Part shown: positions 27,842-36,737 of the stretch, in pieces
How the letters are laid out: each line of letters starts with the position of its first letter
Numbering within the stretch: the stretch's first letter is position 1
From: Pyramidobacter sp. C12-8
Lineage (GTDB): Bacteria > Synergistota > Synergistia > Synergistales > Dethiosulfovibrionaceae
Assembly: GCF_002007215.1 (NCBI RefSeq)
Contig: NZ_MUHX01000003.1
Span: 78,132-142,131, forward strand
Direction of reading: 5' to 3'
DNA: 64,000 nt
Notes under the pieces: model-generated
Told to the model about the DNA's origin: nothing
Database searches by the model: none
Seen by the model: only the letters and a program-made list of their open reading frames with translations
Position numbers and translations under genes: made by a program

Positions 27842-28174
27842 ATGAGACATTTTTTCAAAGCGCTGGCGTATTCCTGGAGCGGCTTTCTCGTGCTGCTCAA
27901 GGAAGCCGCGTTCCGTCAGGAGCTGGTCATGCTGCTTGCCGCGCTGTCGGTCGTGTGCTGGCGGCGCGGCCTTTCCGCCCTCGGCGCCGCGCTGCCCTGG
28001 GGGCTGCTGGTGCTGGTCGCGGAAGCGCTCAACACCGGCATCGAAAAGACGGTGGATCTCTGCACGCCGGAACGGCATCCGTTGGCCAAAGCCGCCAAGG
28101 ACGCGGCCAGTTTCGCCTGCGGCACGGCGATCCTGGCGTTCGCGCTGGTCTGCGCGCGGGAACTTTTCCTTTAG
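27842..28174 (+). CDS. dgkA: Diacylglycerol kinase
   Basis: 110-residue integral membrane DgkA that phosphorylates diacylglycerol (or undecaprenol in some lineages) for lipid recycling. The signature AEALNTGIEKTVDL near residue 62 corresponds to the conserved EAxNTAIE active-site stretch, followed by HPLAKAAKDAAS. Three membrane helices fit the family. A GTG one codon earlier could serve as start. It is followed by a strong terminator that closes the dapF transcript. Confidence 0.94.
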   Translation: MRHFFKALAYSWSGFLVLLKEAAFRQELVMLLAALSVVCWRRGLSALGAALPWGLLVLVAEALNTGIEKTVDLCTPERHPLAKAAKDAASFACGTAILAFALVCARELFL

Positions 28175-28210
28175 ATCGTTTCGGTCGGGAGGCCGTTGTC
28201 TTCCGGCCGC

Positions 28211-28247
28211 AAAATGCCGGAAGTCCGAGAGCTTCCGGCATTTTTTT
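28211..28247 (+). terminator. Rho-independent terminator after dgkA
   Basis: AAAATGCCGGAAG pairs with CTTCCGGCATTTT and runs into seven Ts. It lies only 16 bases before the next gene's ATG, so that gene needs its own promoter or some read-through. Confidence 0.85.
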
Positions 28248-28262
28248 GAAAGGCGGGATGTG

Positions 28263-29315
28263 ATGCGTTTCCTTCGCGTTTTACTGCTGCTGGCCGTATG
28301 GTCAGTGAGCGCCGCGCCGCTTCAGGCGCGCCGCCCTCTGCCGATCGGAGTCGTTTTTTCCTGCGGTCCCGAGGACTCGATGTTCCGTTCGTCGTTGAGC
28401 GGTATCAAGCGCGCCCGATCGGAACTGGACGTTAAGATCACCAGCTATCTCTGCAACTACAACAGCGCCGAATACGAGTCGACTGTCGCGGAGGCCGCCC
28501 GGCGGAACCGGCTGGTGCTCGCCGTCGGCAGTCCTCTCGCCGAAGCGGTCGACAGGGCGGCCCGCGCGCACGAAAGCGCCGATTTCGTGCTGTTCGACGC
28601 GAAATCCGTCAATCCCGGGGTCTCGTCGGTGCTGTTCCACCAGAGCGAAGCCAGTTATCTGGCCGGCGTGCTGGCCGTCCGTCTGGCGGCGCGCCGAAAT
28701 TCCCGGAAGATCGGCATCATCCTCGGCGAGCGCGGCGAAAAAACGCCGGCGATGCTGGATTTTCTGCTCGGCTTTGAGCAGGGGGCCAAGGACGCCGACG
28801 GACGGACGACGCTGCTGAAACGGAGCGTCCAGTCCTGGAACGCCCCTCAAAAAGCGAAGGCCATTGCCCGCGCCATGCATGACGAGGGCGCACAGGTGAT
28901 CTTCCAGGCGGCGGGGTTGTCGGGGAACGGCGTCGTCGAAGCCGCCATCGAAGAGGGTTTCTACGTGATCGGCGTGGACGAACCGCAGGAGCGCCTTGCT
29001 CCCGGCGTCGTGCTCACGGCGGTGTTGAAGCGCTTCGACCTGGCCCTCTTCGACGTGATCAGCGCCCGCGTGGGCGGTCATCTCCGGCGCGGCGCCACGC
29101 TTCATTATCGGCTGTGGAACCGCGGCGTCGAACTTTCGTGGACTTCCAACGCGCTGATCCCCGACGAACTGCGCCGCGAGCTCGAAGGGCTCTCCTACCG
29201 CATCGTTGACCGCGCGATCCGCGTCGCCAGCTGTTATAACGACGACGGCACCTTCAAGGCGACGCTGAAACCGCTGCCGCCGGAGTTTTCCGCCTCGGGA
29301 TCGGGGAAAAAATAA
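28263..29315 (+). CDS. BMP-family periplasmic binding protein
   Basis: 350-residue exported protein of the basic membrane protein (BMP/Med/PnrA-like) family, whose studied members bind nucleosides for ABC uptake. Signal peptide: MRFLRVLLLLAVWSVSAAPL to about residue 22, cleaved before the RRPLPIGVVF strand. No lipobox Cys is present. Core features include SSLSGIKRARSEL, FVLFDAKSVNPGVSSVLFHQ, EASYLAGVLAVRLA and IIEGFYVIGVDE-like segments (EEGFYVIGVDEPQ). No permease or ATPase is nearby, so it is an orphan. Ligand unknown. Confidence 0.85.
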   Translation: MRFLRVLLLLAVWSVSAAPLQARRPLPIGVVFSCGPEDSMFRSSLSGIKRARSELDVKITSYLCNYNSAEYESTVAEAARRNRLVLAVGSPLAEAVDRAARAHESADFVLFDAKSVNPGVSSVLFHQSEASYLAGVLAVRLAARRNSRKIGIILGERGEKTPAMLDFLLGFEQGAKDADGRTTLLKRSVQSWNAPQKAKAIARAMHDEGAQVIFQAAGLSGNGVVEAAIEEGFYVIGVDEPQERLAPGVVLTAVLKRFDLALFDVISARVGGHLRRGATLHYRLWNRGVELSWTSNALIPDELRRELEGLSYRIVDRAIRVASCYNDDGTFKATLKPLPPEFSASGSGKK

Positions 29316-29408
29316 CGTTTTCGCCACGGGGTTCCCATCGGCACCTTGAAGCGAAGAAACGTCTGCTTCATCGAAGGGACGGCTTTTCATGAGAAACGGG
29401 GGGAACGA

Positions 29409-31052
29409 ATGAATCTGAGCACTTTGTTCCAGATCATGGGCGGCGTCGGGCTGTTTCTGTACGGCATCAAACTGATGGGCGACGCCCTGCAGGACTTGAC
29501 GGGCGACCGCATGCGCACGCTCATCGCGTCGCTGACGAGTACGCCGCTGAAAGGCGCGCTGGTTGGCACGCTGGTGACGATGGTGATCCAGTCGAGCGCC
29601 GCCACGACGATCATGTCGGTGAGCTTCGTGCAGGCGGGGATGATGACGCTGAAACAGGCGCTCGGCGTGATCATGGGAGCCAACATCGGCACCACCGTCA
29701 CGGCGCAGCTGGTCGCTTTCAACATGAAAGAGCTGGCGCTGCCGCTGCTGGGCATCGGCATGCTGTTGGCGGTGTTCGGCCATTCCAAAAAGCGCCGCTA
29801 CGTCGGCAACGGCATCTTCGGCTTCGGCCTGCTTTTCATCGGCATGAACACGATGGAGCACGCGCTCGGCTTTCTCGCCGCCAACAAACAGTTTTTCCTC
29901 AGCTTCGCCTCTCGGCCGCTGCTCTGCGTGGCTGCCGGTACGCTGCTGACCATGGCCGTGCAGTCAAGTTCGGCCACCGTCGGCCTGACGATCGCCATGG
30001 CCGTGCAGGGACTGCTGCCGCTCCAGTCGGCCATCGCCATCCTGCTGGGCGACAATCTTGGCACGACGATCACCGCCGTCATCGCCGCACTGGGATCGAG
30101 CCGCTCGGCCAAGCAGGCGGCGGCGGGACACGTGCTCTTCAATCTGCTCGGCGTGGCCATCTTCCTGCCGCTGCTTGTCCCTTACTCGGCGCTGATCTCG
30201 CACACGTCCGGGAATATCGCCCGTCAGCTGGCCAACGCCCATACGCTCTTCAACGTCGTCAACACCATGTTCCAGCTGCCCTTTGTGAGCCTGCTCGCCC
30301 GGCTAATCCAGAAACTGCTTCCGGTCAGGGATGAAAAAGTTTACACCGGCGCCCGTTATCTGAACGAGAGCCTGCTGAACACGTCGCCGGCCGCCGCGCT
30401 TACGGCGGTGCGCAATGAACTGCTGAACATGGGCGGCATGGCGCTGGAAATGCTCGACCTGGTAAAGCAGGCCTTCGCCGCCAAGGACCCGTCCGCCGCA
30501 GCCAAGCTGAACCAAGTGGAGGACGGCCTCAACGACCTGACGCGGCGCGTCGCCTCTTTCGCCGCTAAGCTCTGGCAGCGCCACATCTCCGATCATCTTT
30601 CCTCGCTGCTCGAATCTCTCGTCAACGGCTCCAGCGACATCGAGCGCATCGGCGACCATGCCCAGAACATGATGGAGCTTTACGAATACCTTCAGGACCA
30701 CAATCTCGAATTTTCGCCGTCGGCCGTCCAGGAGTTTTCCGCCATGATGGCTCTGGTCCGCGAGATGGTGCAGAAGGCGCTCGAAGCCCTGCGCGCGGAG
30801 AACGTCGAACTGGCCCGCGAGGTGTCGGTGACGATGGAAGACCGGGTCGACGCCATGGAGAAGCAACTGCGGCACATGCACATGCAGCGCCTCAACGACG
30901 GGACCTGTACGCCCTCGTCCGGCGTACTCTTCATCGACCTGGTCAGCAACATGGAGCGCATCGGCGACCACGCCACCAACGTCGCGGAAATCATTCTGGA
31001 AACGTCCGGTCTGCAGGCACGCCGGGAAACGGGCAAAAAGTTCGAGCTGTGA
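29409..31052 (+). CDS. Na+/phosphate cotransporter family protein with PhoU domain
   Basis: 547-residue inner-membrane protein of the NptA/YjbB type. Two repeated membrane modules each carry the QSS signature: VIQSSAATTIMSVSF near residue 60 and AVQSSSATVGLTIAM near 183. The C-terminal third (about 340-540) is a PhoU-like helical domain with the repeated ERIGDHAQNM and ERIGDHATNV metal-binding motifs. It imports or exports phosphate. The ATG at 29409 follows GGGGGGAACG; an upstream in-frame ATG lacks a ribosome site. Monocistronic. Confidence 0.93.
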   Translation: MNLSTLFQIMGGVGLFLYGIKLMGDALQDLTGDRMRTLIASLTSTPLKGALVGTLVTMVIQSSAATTIMSVSFVQAGMMTLKQALGVIMGANIGTTVTAQLVAFNMKELALPLLGIGMLLAVFGHSKKRRYVGNGIFGFGLLFIGMNTMEHALGFLAANKQFFLSFASRPLLCVAAGTLLTMAVQSSSATVGLTIAMAVQGLLPLQSAIAILLGDNLGTTITAVIAALGSSRSAKQAAAGHVLFNLLGVAIFLPLLVPYSALISHTSGNIARQLANAHTLFNVVNTMFQLPFVSLLARLIQKLLPVRDEKVYTGARYLNESLLNTSPAAALTAVRNELLNMGGMALEMLDLVKQAFAAKDPSAAAKLNQVEDGLNDLTRRVASFAAKLWQRHISDHLSSLLESLVNGSSDIERIGDHAQNMMELYEYLQDHNLEFSPSAVQEFSAMMALVREMVQKALEALRAENVELAREVSVTMEDRVDAMEKQLRHMHMQRLNDGTCTPSSGVLFIDLVSNMERIGDHATNVAEIILETSGLQARRETGKKFEL

Positions 31053-31149
31053 CGAGCGCGGGGAGACGCGCGCGTCGCCGCGAGGACGTCCCAAAAAGCA
31101 ACCGGCTGAACGTCTACCGCGCCGCTTCGTGGTGTAGCTTTTTGACTCA

Positions 31150-31190
31150 AACGACGAACGAGTTGCCTTCCAACTCGTTCGTCGTTTTTT
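31150..31190 (+). terminator. Terminator after Na/Pi cotransporter
   Basis: AACGACGAACGAGTT, seven bases, and its exact complement followed by TTTT. It lies about 100 bases after the stop and before the converging nhaC. Confidence 0.85.
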
Positions 31191-31252
31191 ATCGGGAGTT
31201 AGTGTGAAATTGCCCTCGGAATGTAACAAAGTCAAACTTTCAATGCAGGATA

Positions 31253-32806
31253 TTATTCGGCTGCTCTGGCGTTGATCAGCGTACGGCGTTCGCGTTTGAT
31301 GGAGCCGTCGGGCTGGCGCCAGAATACGCCGATACCGAGGTAGATGATGGCGATCGCGACGAACGGGCAGAGCCAATTCAAGAGGGCATAAGGAGCGTAA
31401 TCGAGCGTGGCGACGCCGAGGACGCCCGCCGCGTAACCGGCGCAGACGTTCCATGGGATCAGCACGGAAGTCAGCGTGCCGCAGTCTTCCAGCGAACGGG
31501 AAAGCATGCGGGGTGCGAGCCCGCTCTCCGCGAATTTTTCCTTGAACATGCGCCCGGGGATGATGATGGAAAGATACTGGCTGCCTGTCAGCAGATTGCC
31601 GATAAAACAGGAGGCGATCGTCGTGGCGATCAGGCCGCCGGCACGGCGCACGCCGCGAGTGATGGCGCTGAGCAGAACGCGCAGGAAACCGCCCGCTTCA
31701 AGAAAACCTCCCATGGCCATCGCGGCGATAGCCAGCTCGACGGACCACATCATCGGGAACATGCCGCCGCGCCCCACAAGACGAGAGATCATGGCGGACA
31801 CGTCCTTGGCCAGTTCGGGCGCAAGCGTGATCCCCCTTTCGGCCAGGAGCCCGGCAACGGCCGTCATGTCAGCGGCGCCGGCGACCTGAGCCGTCAGCTG
31901 AGGTTTGTAGCCGCTCTGCCCAAGGGACCAGATCTCGCCGATGGAAACGCCCTGGGTAAAGGCCATGATGACGGACACGAGAATACCGAGGCAGATGCCG
32001 GGCATGGCGGGGACTCTCAGCGCCGAAGCGACGATAACCACAAGCGGCGGCACGACGCAGAGCCAGCTCACGTTGAACTCGGCGGCGATCATGGTCTGGA
32101 TGGCCTTGATGCGCTCGGCATCCAGCGTCTGACCGGCAAAACCGCGCCCCCAGAAGATGTACACGGCGAAGCAGATCAGCAGTGTCGGCAGAGTGGTCCA
32201 GAGCATGGCGCGGATGTGATCGAACAGGTCGTTTCCGGCCACGGCCGGAGCCAGATTCGTGGTATCCGAAAGGGGCGACATTTTGTCGCCGAAGTAGGCT
32301 CCCGAGACCACGCAGCCGGCGGTCATGGCGGCGGGGACGCCCAACCCGTTGCCGATGCCCATCAGCGCGACGCCGATCGTTGCCTCGGTGGACCACGAAG
32401 AACCGGTGCAGAGAGCGATGATCGAACAGATCACCATGGTGGCCAGCGGGAAGTACGCGGGGCTGAGGATGTCCAGACCGTGATAGATCAGGCCGGGGAT
32501 GATGCCGGCACGCATCCAGATGCCAATGAGAATGCCGACGAGCATCAAGATCATGCACGAGGGCAGCGAGGCCATAATGCTGTTCAGCGCCGCCTGCATG
32601 ACGTCGTCGTATTTCAGCTTCAGCCACCAGCAGTCGACCAGAGCCACTACCATGGCCAGCATGGCGATGGGCACGTGCACGTCGACGCCGTATTTCAGCG
32701 TTGCCAGCGAGACGACGGCCGTGATCAGGGCGATCAGCAGAAGCGCCGCTCCCAGCGTCGCTTCGCGTTTTGTTTCGTGCGGAACTCTCTTTTCTTCTTC
32801 CAACAT
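31253..32806 (-). CDS. nhaC: Na+/H+ antiporter NhaC family
   Basis: 517-residue polytopic antiporter that expels Na+ in exchange for protons, or a related ion/organic-acid exchanger. Typical segments: LKYDDVMQAALNSIMASLPS, CTGSSWSTEATIGVALMGIG, CVVSGAYFGDKMSPLSDTTNLAPAVAG, and GNLLTGSQYLSIIIPGRMF, all characteristic of NhaC. GGAGG lies before the ATG at 32806; the in-frame GTG further up covers that ribosome site. It follows the amidohydrolase gene in the same direction, with a parS-like site between, and might transport the hydrolase's product, but that is a guess. Confidence 0.92.
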   Translation of the reverse strand: MLEEEKRVPHETKREATLGAALLLIALITAVVSLATLKYGVDVHVPIAMLAMVVALVDCWWLKLKYDDVMQAALNSIMASLPSCMILMLVGILIGIWMRAGIIPGLIYHGLDILSPAYFPLATMVICSIIALCTGSSWSTEATIGVALMGIGNGLGVPAAMTAGCVVSGAYFGDKMSPLSDTTNLAPAVAGNDLFDHIRAMLWTTLPTLLICFAVYIFWGRGFAGQTLDAERIKAIQTMIAAEFNVSWLCVVPPLVVIVASALRVPAMPGICLGILVSVIMAFTQGVSIGEIWSLGQSGYKPQLTAQVAGAADMTAVAGLLAERGITLAPELAKDVSAMISRLVGRGGMFPMMWSVELAIAAMAMGGFLEAGGFLRVLLSAITRGVRRAGGLIATTIASCFIGNLLTGSQYLSIIIPGRMFKEKFAESGLAPRMLSRSLEDCGTLTSVLIPWNVCAGYAAGVLGVATLDYAPYALLNWLCPFVAIAIIYLGIGVFWRQPDGSIKRERRTLINARAAE

Positions 32807-32906
32807 CGTTGTTTCCTCCTTCACGATTTCAAATTCGCATACGAGCGTCTCGCGGATGCCCGGTAAAACACCCCGTTAACCGAGCCGTAGCGCGGCTTTC
32901 AGCCTC

Positions 32907-32950
32907 TGCGCCGGAGCGGATGTTCCACGTGGAACATCCGCTCCGGCGCA
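32907..32950. promoter_or_regulatory. parS-like centromere site 2 within a 44-bp perfect palindrome
   Basis: TGTTCCACGTGGAACA occupies 32921-32936, and the dyad symmetry continues 14 more base pairs on each side (TGCGCCGGAGCGGA outwards). It lies between the amidohydrolase stop and nhaC start. No T run follows in the transcribed direction, so it is not a standard terminator, although an RNA hairpin would form. Confidence 0.8.
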
Positions 32951-32957
32951 AAAATTT

Positions 32958-34529
32958 TCAGCGCGACCAAACCTTTCTTCCCTCCAGATACGTGGCCAGA
33001 TGCGTCGTGCGGCGCAGTTCCATGGCAGGCTTTTCAAAAGGATTGCCGTCGGTCACGGTGAAGTCGGCGCGATAGCCGGGATGGATGCGACCGAACTCGT
33101 TTCCTCTGCCGACGGCGCGCCACGGATTGATCGTATAGGCCGTCAGGGCTTCGTCCAGCGTCAGCGTCTGCGAGGGATCGTACTTGAGCGGCGAGCCGTC
33201 GTCGTCGCAGCGGCACACTGCATTCCAGATGCCGATCCACATGTTCTCCAGTTCCATCGGCGCGTCGGTGCTGCCCACGACAAGCAACCCCGTGTCCCAG
33301 AGCGCGCGGAAGGGATACGCGTCGAGGGCGCGCTGCGCGCCGAGGCGCAACGGCGCCATGACGCGATCGGTGTAGCATTGACAAGGCTGCAGGTCGAGCA
33401 CGACGCCAAGGCGGGCGAGTCGTTCGCGCAGGTCTTTGGGACAGCAGATCACGTGCACGAAGCGATACGGCAGTCGCGGCCGTCCCTCTTCCCCGATGAC
33501 GCGTTCCACGGCGCCGGCGGCCTGTTCGACGGCCGCGTCGCCGATCATGTGCGCCTGCACCTGAATGCCGCGGCGGTGAGCCGCGCGGATCAGCCGATCA
33601 AGCTCTTCGTCGGTGTGATTGGGTACGCCGCGGCTCCCGGGCATGTCGTCGAAGGGCTCGCGCATGGCGCAGGTGTGTCCGCCCAGCGTGCCGTCCATGA
33701 AGATCTTCAGGCCGCCGTACATGATCTGATCGTTGCCGATGCCGGAGCGGAAGGTGAACTCCGGCAGCCGGTCGTGATAGCAGATCACGCGCACGGGCAG
33801 TTTGCCCCGCTCGTACAGATTCTGCCAGGTGAAGATTTCCTCGCCGAGAGCGTATTTGGGCGCGTCGCAGGCATGCCCGCACGTGACGCCCCGAGAGGCC
33901 ATGCACAGCGCGGCTTCCTCCATCGCGTCCGTAAGCTTTTGCGGCGTCTCGTATTCCGCTGCCACCGCTTCGATGATGGGAGCTGCGCCGCCTTCGGTCA
34001 TGACGCCGGTGACTTCGCCCCTTTCGTCGCTCAGCACGTAAGGATCGGCGCTGTTCCACAGGCCGCTTTCCTTCATGGCGCGGGTGTTGGCGATGTGGCG
34101 ATGGCCGCAGTAACGGCTCATCACGACGGGATGGTCGAAGTTGAAAGAGTCAAGCCATTCCCGCGTCGGCGGCGTCGTGTCGGCCCAGGCCATCTCGTTG
34201 AAGTTAATGGCGCGGATCCATGCGCCGGGCTTGAGCTGCGCCGCTTTTTTGCGAAGCATCTCGCCGGCTTCCGCAAGAGATTTGACCGACAGCAGGTCGA
34301 CGTAGAGACGTTGACGGGCAAAAGCGGTCAGATGCAGATGCCCGTCGCTCATGCCGGGCATGACCATGTTGGCGCCATAATCCTCCACGTCTGCGCCGGG
34401 ACAGGCAGCGCGAGCGCTGGCCCAATCGCCCACGTAAACGAAACGACCGTTCTCGACTGCCGTCGCCTCGGCCCAAGGGCGGTCTTTGCATCCCGTCCAG
34501 ATCTTGCCGCGAATCACAAGGCTTTTCAT
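32958..34529 (-). CDS. Metal-dependent amidohydrolase (YtcJ-like)
   Basis: 523-residue amidohydrolase-superfamily enzyme of the YtcJ/NfdA type (amidohydrolase_3). Metal-site motifs: MPGMSDGHLHLTAFA near residue 57; KIFMDGTLGGHTCAM near 290; QAHMIGDAAVEQA near 340; FVHVICCPKD; and GSTDAPMELENMW near 435. The C-terminal GYRADFTVTDGNPF closes the small beta-domain. Substrate unknown; relatives act on N-acyl, formamide or imidazole-type compounds. Cytoplasmic, with no signal peptide. It is divergent from the GntR regulator gene, which may control it. Confidence 0.9.
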   Translation of the reverse strand: MKSLVIRGKIWTGCKDRPWAEATAVENGRFVYVGDWASARAACPGADVEDYGANMVMPGMSDGHLHLTAFARQRLYVDLLSVKSLAEAGEMLRKKAAQLKPGAWIRAINFNEMAWADTTPPTREWLDSFNFDHPVVMSRYCGHRHIANTRAMKESGLWNSADPYVLSDERGEVTGVMTEGGAAPIIEAVAAEYETPQKLTDAMEEAALCMASRGVTCGHACDAPKYALGEEIFTWQNLYERGKLPVRVICYHDRLPEFTFRSGIGNDQIMYGGLKIFMDGTLGGHTCAMREPFDDMPGSRGVPNHTDEELDRLIRAAHRRGIQVQAHMIGDAAVEQAAGAVERVIGEEGRPRLPYRFVHVICCPKDLRERLARLGVVLDLQPCQCYTDRVMAPLRLGAQRALDAYPFRALWDTGLLVVGSTDAPMELENMWIGIWNAVCRCDDDGSPLKYDPSQTLTLDEALTAYTINPWRAVGRGNEFGRIHPGYRADFTVTDGNPFEKPAMELRRTTHLATYLEGRKVWSR

Positions 34530-34904
34530 ATTCTGCGCCCCGCCTTTCCTTCGATTTTCTGTTTTGGTCCTGCAGAAAACGCATACGAATTTCAGCCGAC
34601 ATCACATAAGCAATCGACGCAAAATTCTGTCTCGTCGGATATTTATTATAATTCAGTATTGTATACGTCTTTGCGTTTTTTTCATCTGCCCAAAATCACT
34701 CATTTGTTCCCATCCGATGAGACAAAATTACAGCAATAAAATGCAAAAATCGTATTTTGCAAAAATTTAGCTGCGATATATCTCGAAAAATCCGCACAGA
34801 AACGGCTCGCGGCGATGTGGTGTATAATTGTGAAGATCGTTCCGACAGCGACGGGAGTCAACGGCCGACCGTCCATTCAGCCCAGCTTGCAGGAGGCTCT
34901 GAAA
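34530..34904. other. Divergent intergenic region between amidohydrolase and GntR regulator
   Basis: An AT-rich stretch of 375 bases. TATAAT at 34823-34828 in TGGTGTATAATTG is a likely -10 for the regulator, and GGAGG at 34889-34893 is its ribosome site. It would hold the operator if the GntR protein controls the divergent amidohydrolase-nhaC genes; I saw no single strong palindrome. Confidence 0.5.
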
Positions 34905-35579
34905 ATGAAAGAACCGGAAGCTTACGCCCCGACTGCCGCGGATTTCGTCTACCGACATCTGCGCGCCCAGATCTTCGCCAAAAAGCGCCAGCCCGGCGAC
35001 CGGCTCACCGAGGAGGCGATCGCCCAGGAGCTCGACGTCAGCCGCACGCCCGTGCGCGAGGCGATCCGCCGCCTCACCGCCGAGGGATTGGCGACGCTGA
35101 TCCCCAACGCCGGCGCCCGTCTGGCCAATCCGACCAAGAAAGAAATCATGGATACCTACGAGCTGCGCGAATATTTGGAGTGTCTGGCGGCGCGCAAGGC
35201 GGCTCTCAACATCACGGGCGCGCAGGCGAACACGCTTCAGCAGACGATCGACGAAGAAGAGCAGATTTTCGCCGCCCGCAATTTCGAGGCCTATCTCGAC
35301 GTGAACAACCGTTTTCACCGCACGCTGGCGGAGTGTTCCGGCAACGCCGTGCTGGCGGAGTTCGTCGGCAATCTGCTGGCGCGCACCTGCGTGTACATGA
35401 TCTTTTACGATTCGTTCTTCGACATGAGCACCAACCCCAGTCTCGACGAGCACCGCGCCCTGCTCAAGGCGCTGCTGGCGCACGACTCCGACAAGGCGGA
35501 GCAGCTCATGAAAGTCCATTTGATGCTGTCGGCCACGTCGCTGAAAAGCAACGAAGGACTGCGCGTTCGCAGCGAATAA
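34905..35579 (+). CDS. GntR-family transcriptional regulator (FCD/FadR type)
   Basis: 224-residue regulator. The N-terminal winged helix (about 10-75) carries FVYRHLRAQIFAKKRQPGDRL and the recognition helix VSRTPVREAIRRLTAEGL. The C-terminal all-helical FCD ligand domain has metal-binding positions, such as the D-x3-H pattern in DVNNRFHRTLAE, then MSTNPSLDEHRALLKAL and DKAEQLMKVHL. Members sense acids or sugars and usually repress neighbours. GGAGG eight bases before the ATG at 34905 fixes the start. It is transcribed away from the amidohydrolase. Confidence 0.93.
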   Translation: MKEPEAYAPTAADFVYRHLRAQIFAKKRQPGDRLTEEAIAQELDVSRTPVREAIRRLTAEGLATLIPNAGARLANPTKKEIMDTYELREYLECLAARKAALNITGAQANTLQQTIDEEEQIFAARNFEAYLDVNNRFHRTLAECSGNAVLAEFVGNLLARTCVYMIFYDSFFDMSTNPSLDEHRALLKALLAHDSDKAEQLMKVHLMLSATSLKSNEGLRVRSE

Positions 35580-35797
35580 ACGTAGACCGCCATGAAGAGG
35601 ACGCGCTACCTTGGAAGGATCGCTCAACCGGTTTTATCGTCTCCGTTAACAGAGTTACCGTTATCTAAACATCAAAGATACAGTTCCGTCGAAAATATGC
35701 TATGCTGAACGTACGCAGCTGGAGCCGCAAGGAGAAGAGCCGTAGAAATGCTCGTTCAGGATGCGACGCCTGATCCAAATGGAAGGGAGCGATTTTC

Positions 35798-36454
35798 ATG
35801 AGACTGACGTTTTTGGGACATGCCTGTTTTGATCTGTGCGACGGAAAATACCACGTGCTCACCGATCCCTATCTGAGTGGCAACGACCTTGCCGCCGCGA
35901 GAGCCGGCGAAGTTCCCGCCGACTTCATCCTCGTCAGCCACTGTCACGGCGACCATCTCGGCGACACGCTGGACATCGCCCGGCGCACGGGGGCGACGGT
36001 GGTCGGCGTGGCCGAGCTGCGCGGCATGCTGACGGAGGCGGGGCTGAAAAACTGTCTCGGCAACATCGGCGGCTGGGGGCCGATGCCGTTCGGGCGCGTC
36101 AAGCTGCTTCAGGCGATCCACGGCAGCGGCCTGCCGGGAGCGCTGGCCTGCGGCTTTCTGATCGAGATGGGCGGCAAAAAAGTTTATTTCGCCGGCGACA
36201 CGGCTTTTTACGGCGACATGGCGCTGCTGGCCGAGGAAAAACTGGACGCGGCGCTGCTGCCGATCGGCGATTTCTACACGATGGGGCCGGACGACGCGGC
36301 CCGCGCGGCCCGCGCCATCGGCGCGAAGATCACCGTGCCCATGCATTACGACACGTTCCCGGCCATCAGGCAGGATCCGCAGGCGTTCAAGGCGCTCTGC
36401 GAGCCGGCCAGCAGGGTCGCGGTGCTGCGGCCCGGCGAATCTCTCGAGCTGTAA
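35798..36454 (+). CDS. MBL-fold metal-dependent hydrolase (UPF0173 type)
   Basis: 218-residue metallo-beta-lactamase-fold protein. Metal motif HCHGDHLGD near residue 48 (HxHxDH form), preceded by LGHACFDL and LTDPYLSG; later FAGDTAFYGDMALL supplies the bridging Asp, and the C-terminal VPMHYDTFP the last His. This is the UPF0173/YtkL pattern, of unknown physiological substrate. Monocistronic, with a reasonable ribosome site (GGAAGGGAGCG). It precedes the SAM riboswitch but is not part of the met operon. Confidence 0.92.
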   Translation: MRLTFLGHACFDLCDGKYHVLTDPYLSGNDLAAARAGEVPADFILVSHCHGDHLGDTLDIARRTGATVVGVAELRGMLTEAGLKNCLGNIGGWGPMPFGRVKLLQAIHGSGLPGALACGFLIEMGGKKVYFAGDTAFYGDMALLAEEKLDAALLPIGDFYTMGPDDAARAARAIGAKITVPMHYDTFPAIRQDPQAFKALCEPASRVAVLRPGESLEL

Positions 36455-36499
36455 ACTCTTCCGCGAAAACGTTCTGTCGGCCGGATCCGCGGCGCTCTC

Positions 36500-36528
36500 T
36501 TGCGCTTCGCGGAAGATTGTGTTATCAT
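36500..36528 (+). promoter_or_regulatory. Promoter of the met riboswitch-metNIQ transcript
   Basis: TTGCGC (36500-36505), 17-base spacer, TATCAT (36523-36528), placing the transcript start a little upstream of the riboswitch. Confidence 0.6.
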
Positions 36529-36552
36529 ACCCGTCAATCAAACAGCGCAACT

Positions 36553-36643
36553 TTTATCAAGAGTCAGGGGAGAGAGTCAGCTCGATGATCCTGCACCAAC
36601 CTGCCCGCACGGGGAAAGGTGGTCCTGCTGACAGCGATGAGGG
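36553..36643 (+). ncRNA. SAM-I (S-box) riboswitch aptamer
   Basis: The leader contains the S-box landmarks in order: TTATCAAGAG for the 5' side of P1, AGCTCGATGATCC and CACCAACC in the core, GGTGGTCCTGC, and GATGAGG closing P1. Compared with the usual core (GCCCGATGAAACCCGGCAACC) several bases differ, so it is a divergent member. It lies upstream of metNIQ with a terminator hairpin between. SAM binding should therefore end transcription when methionine is plentiful. Confidence 0.85.
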
Positions 36644-36664
36644 GAAGCCTCAAAGAGGGATTTG

Positions 36665-36694
36665 AGCCGCCTTGCCATCGCAGGGCGGCTTTTT
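36665..36694 (+). terminator. Riboswitch-controlled terminator before metN
   Basis: AGCCGCCT and AGGGCGGCT form the stem, followed by TTTTTCG. It sits about 20 bases after the aptamer and 44 bases before the metN start. Confidence 0.8.
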
Positions 36695-36737
36695 CGTTCT
36701 TCCCGGCACGACGCGCGCTTTTCAGGAAGGTGAAATC

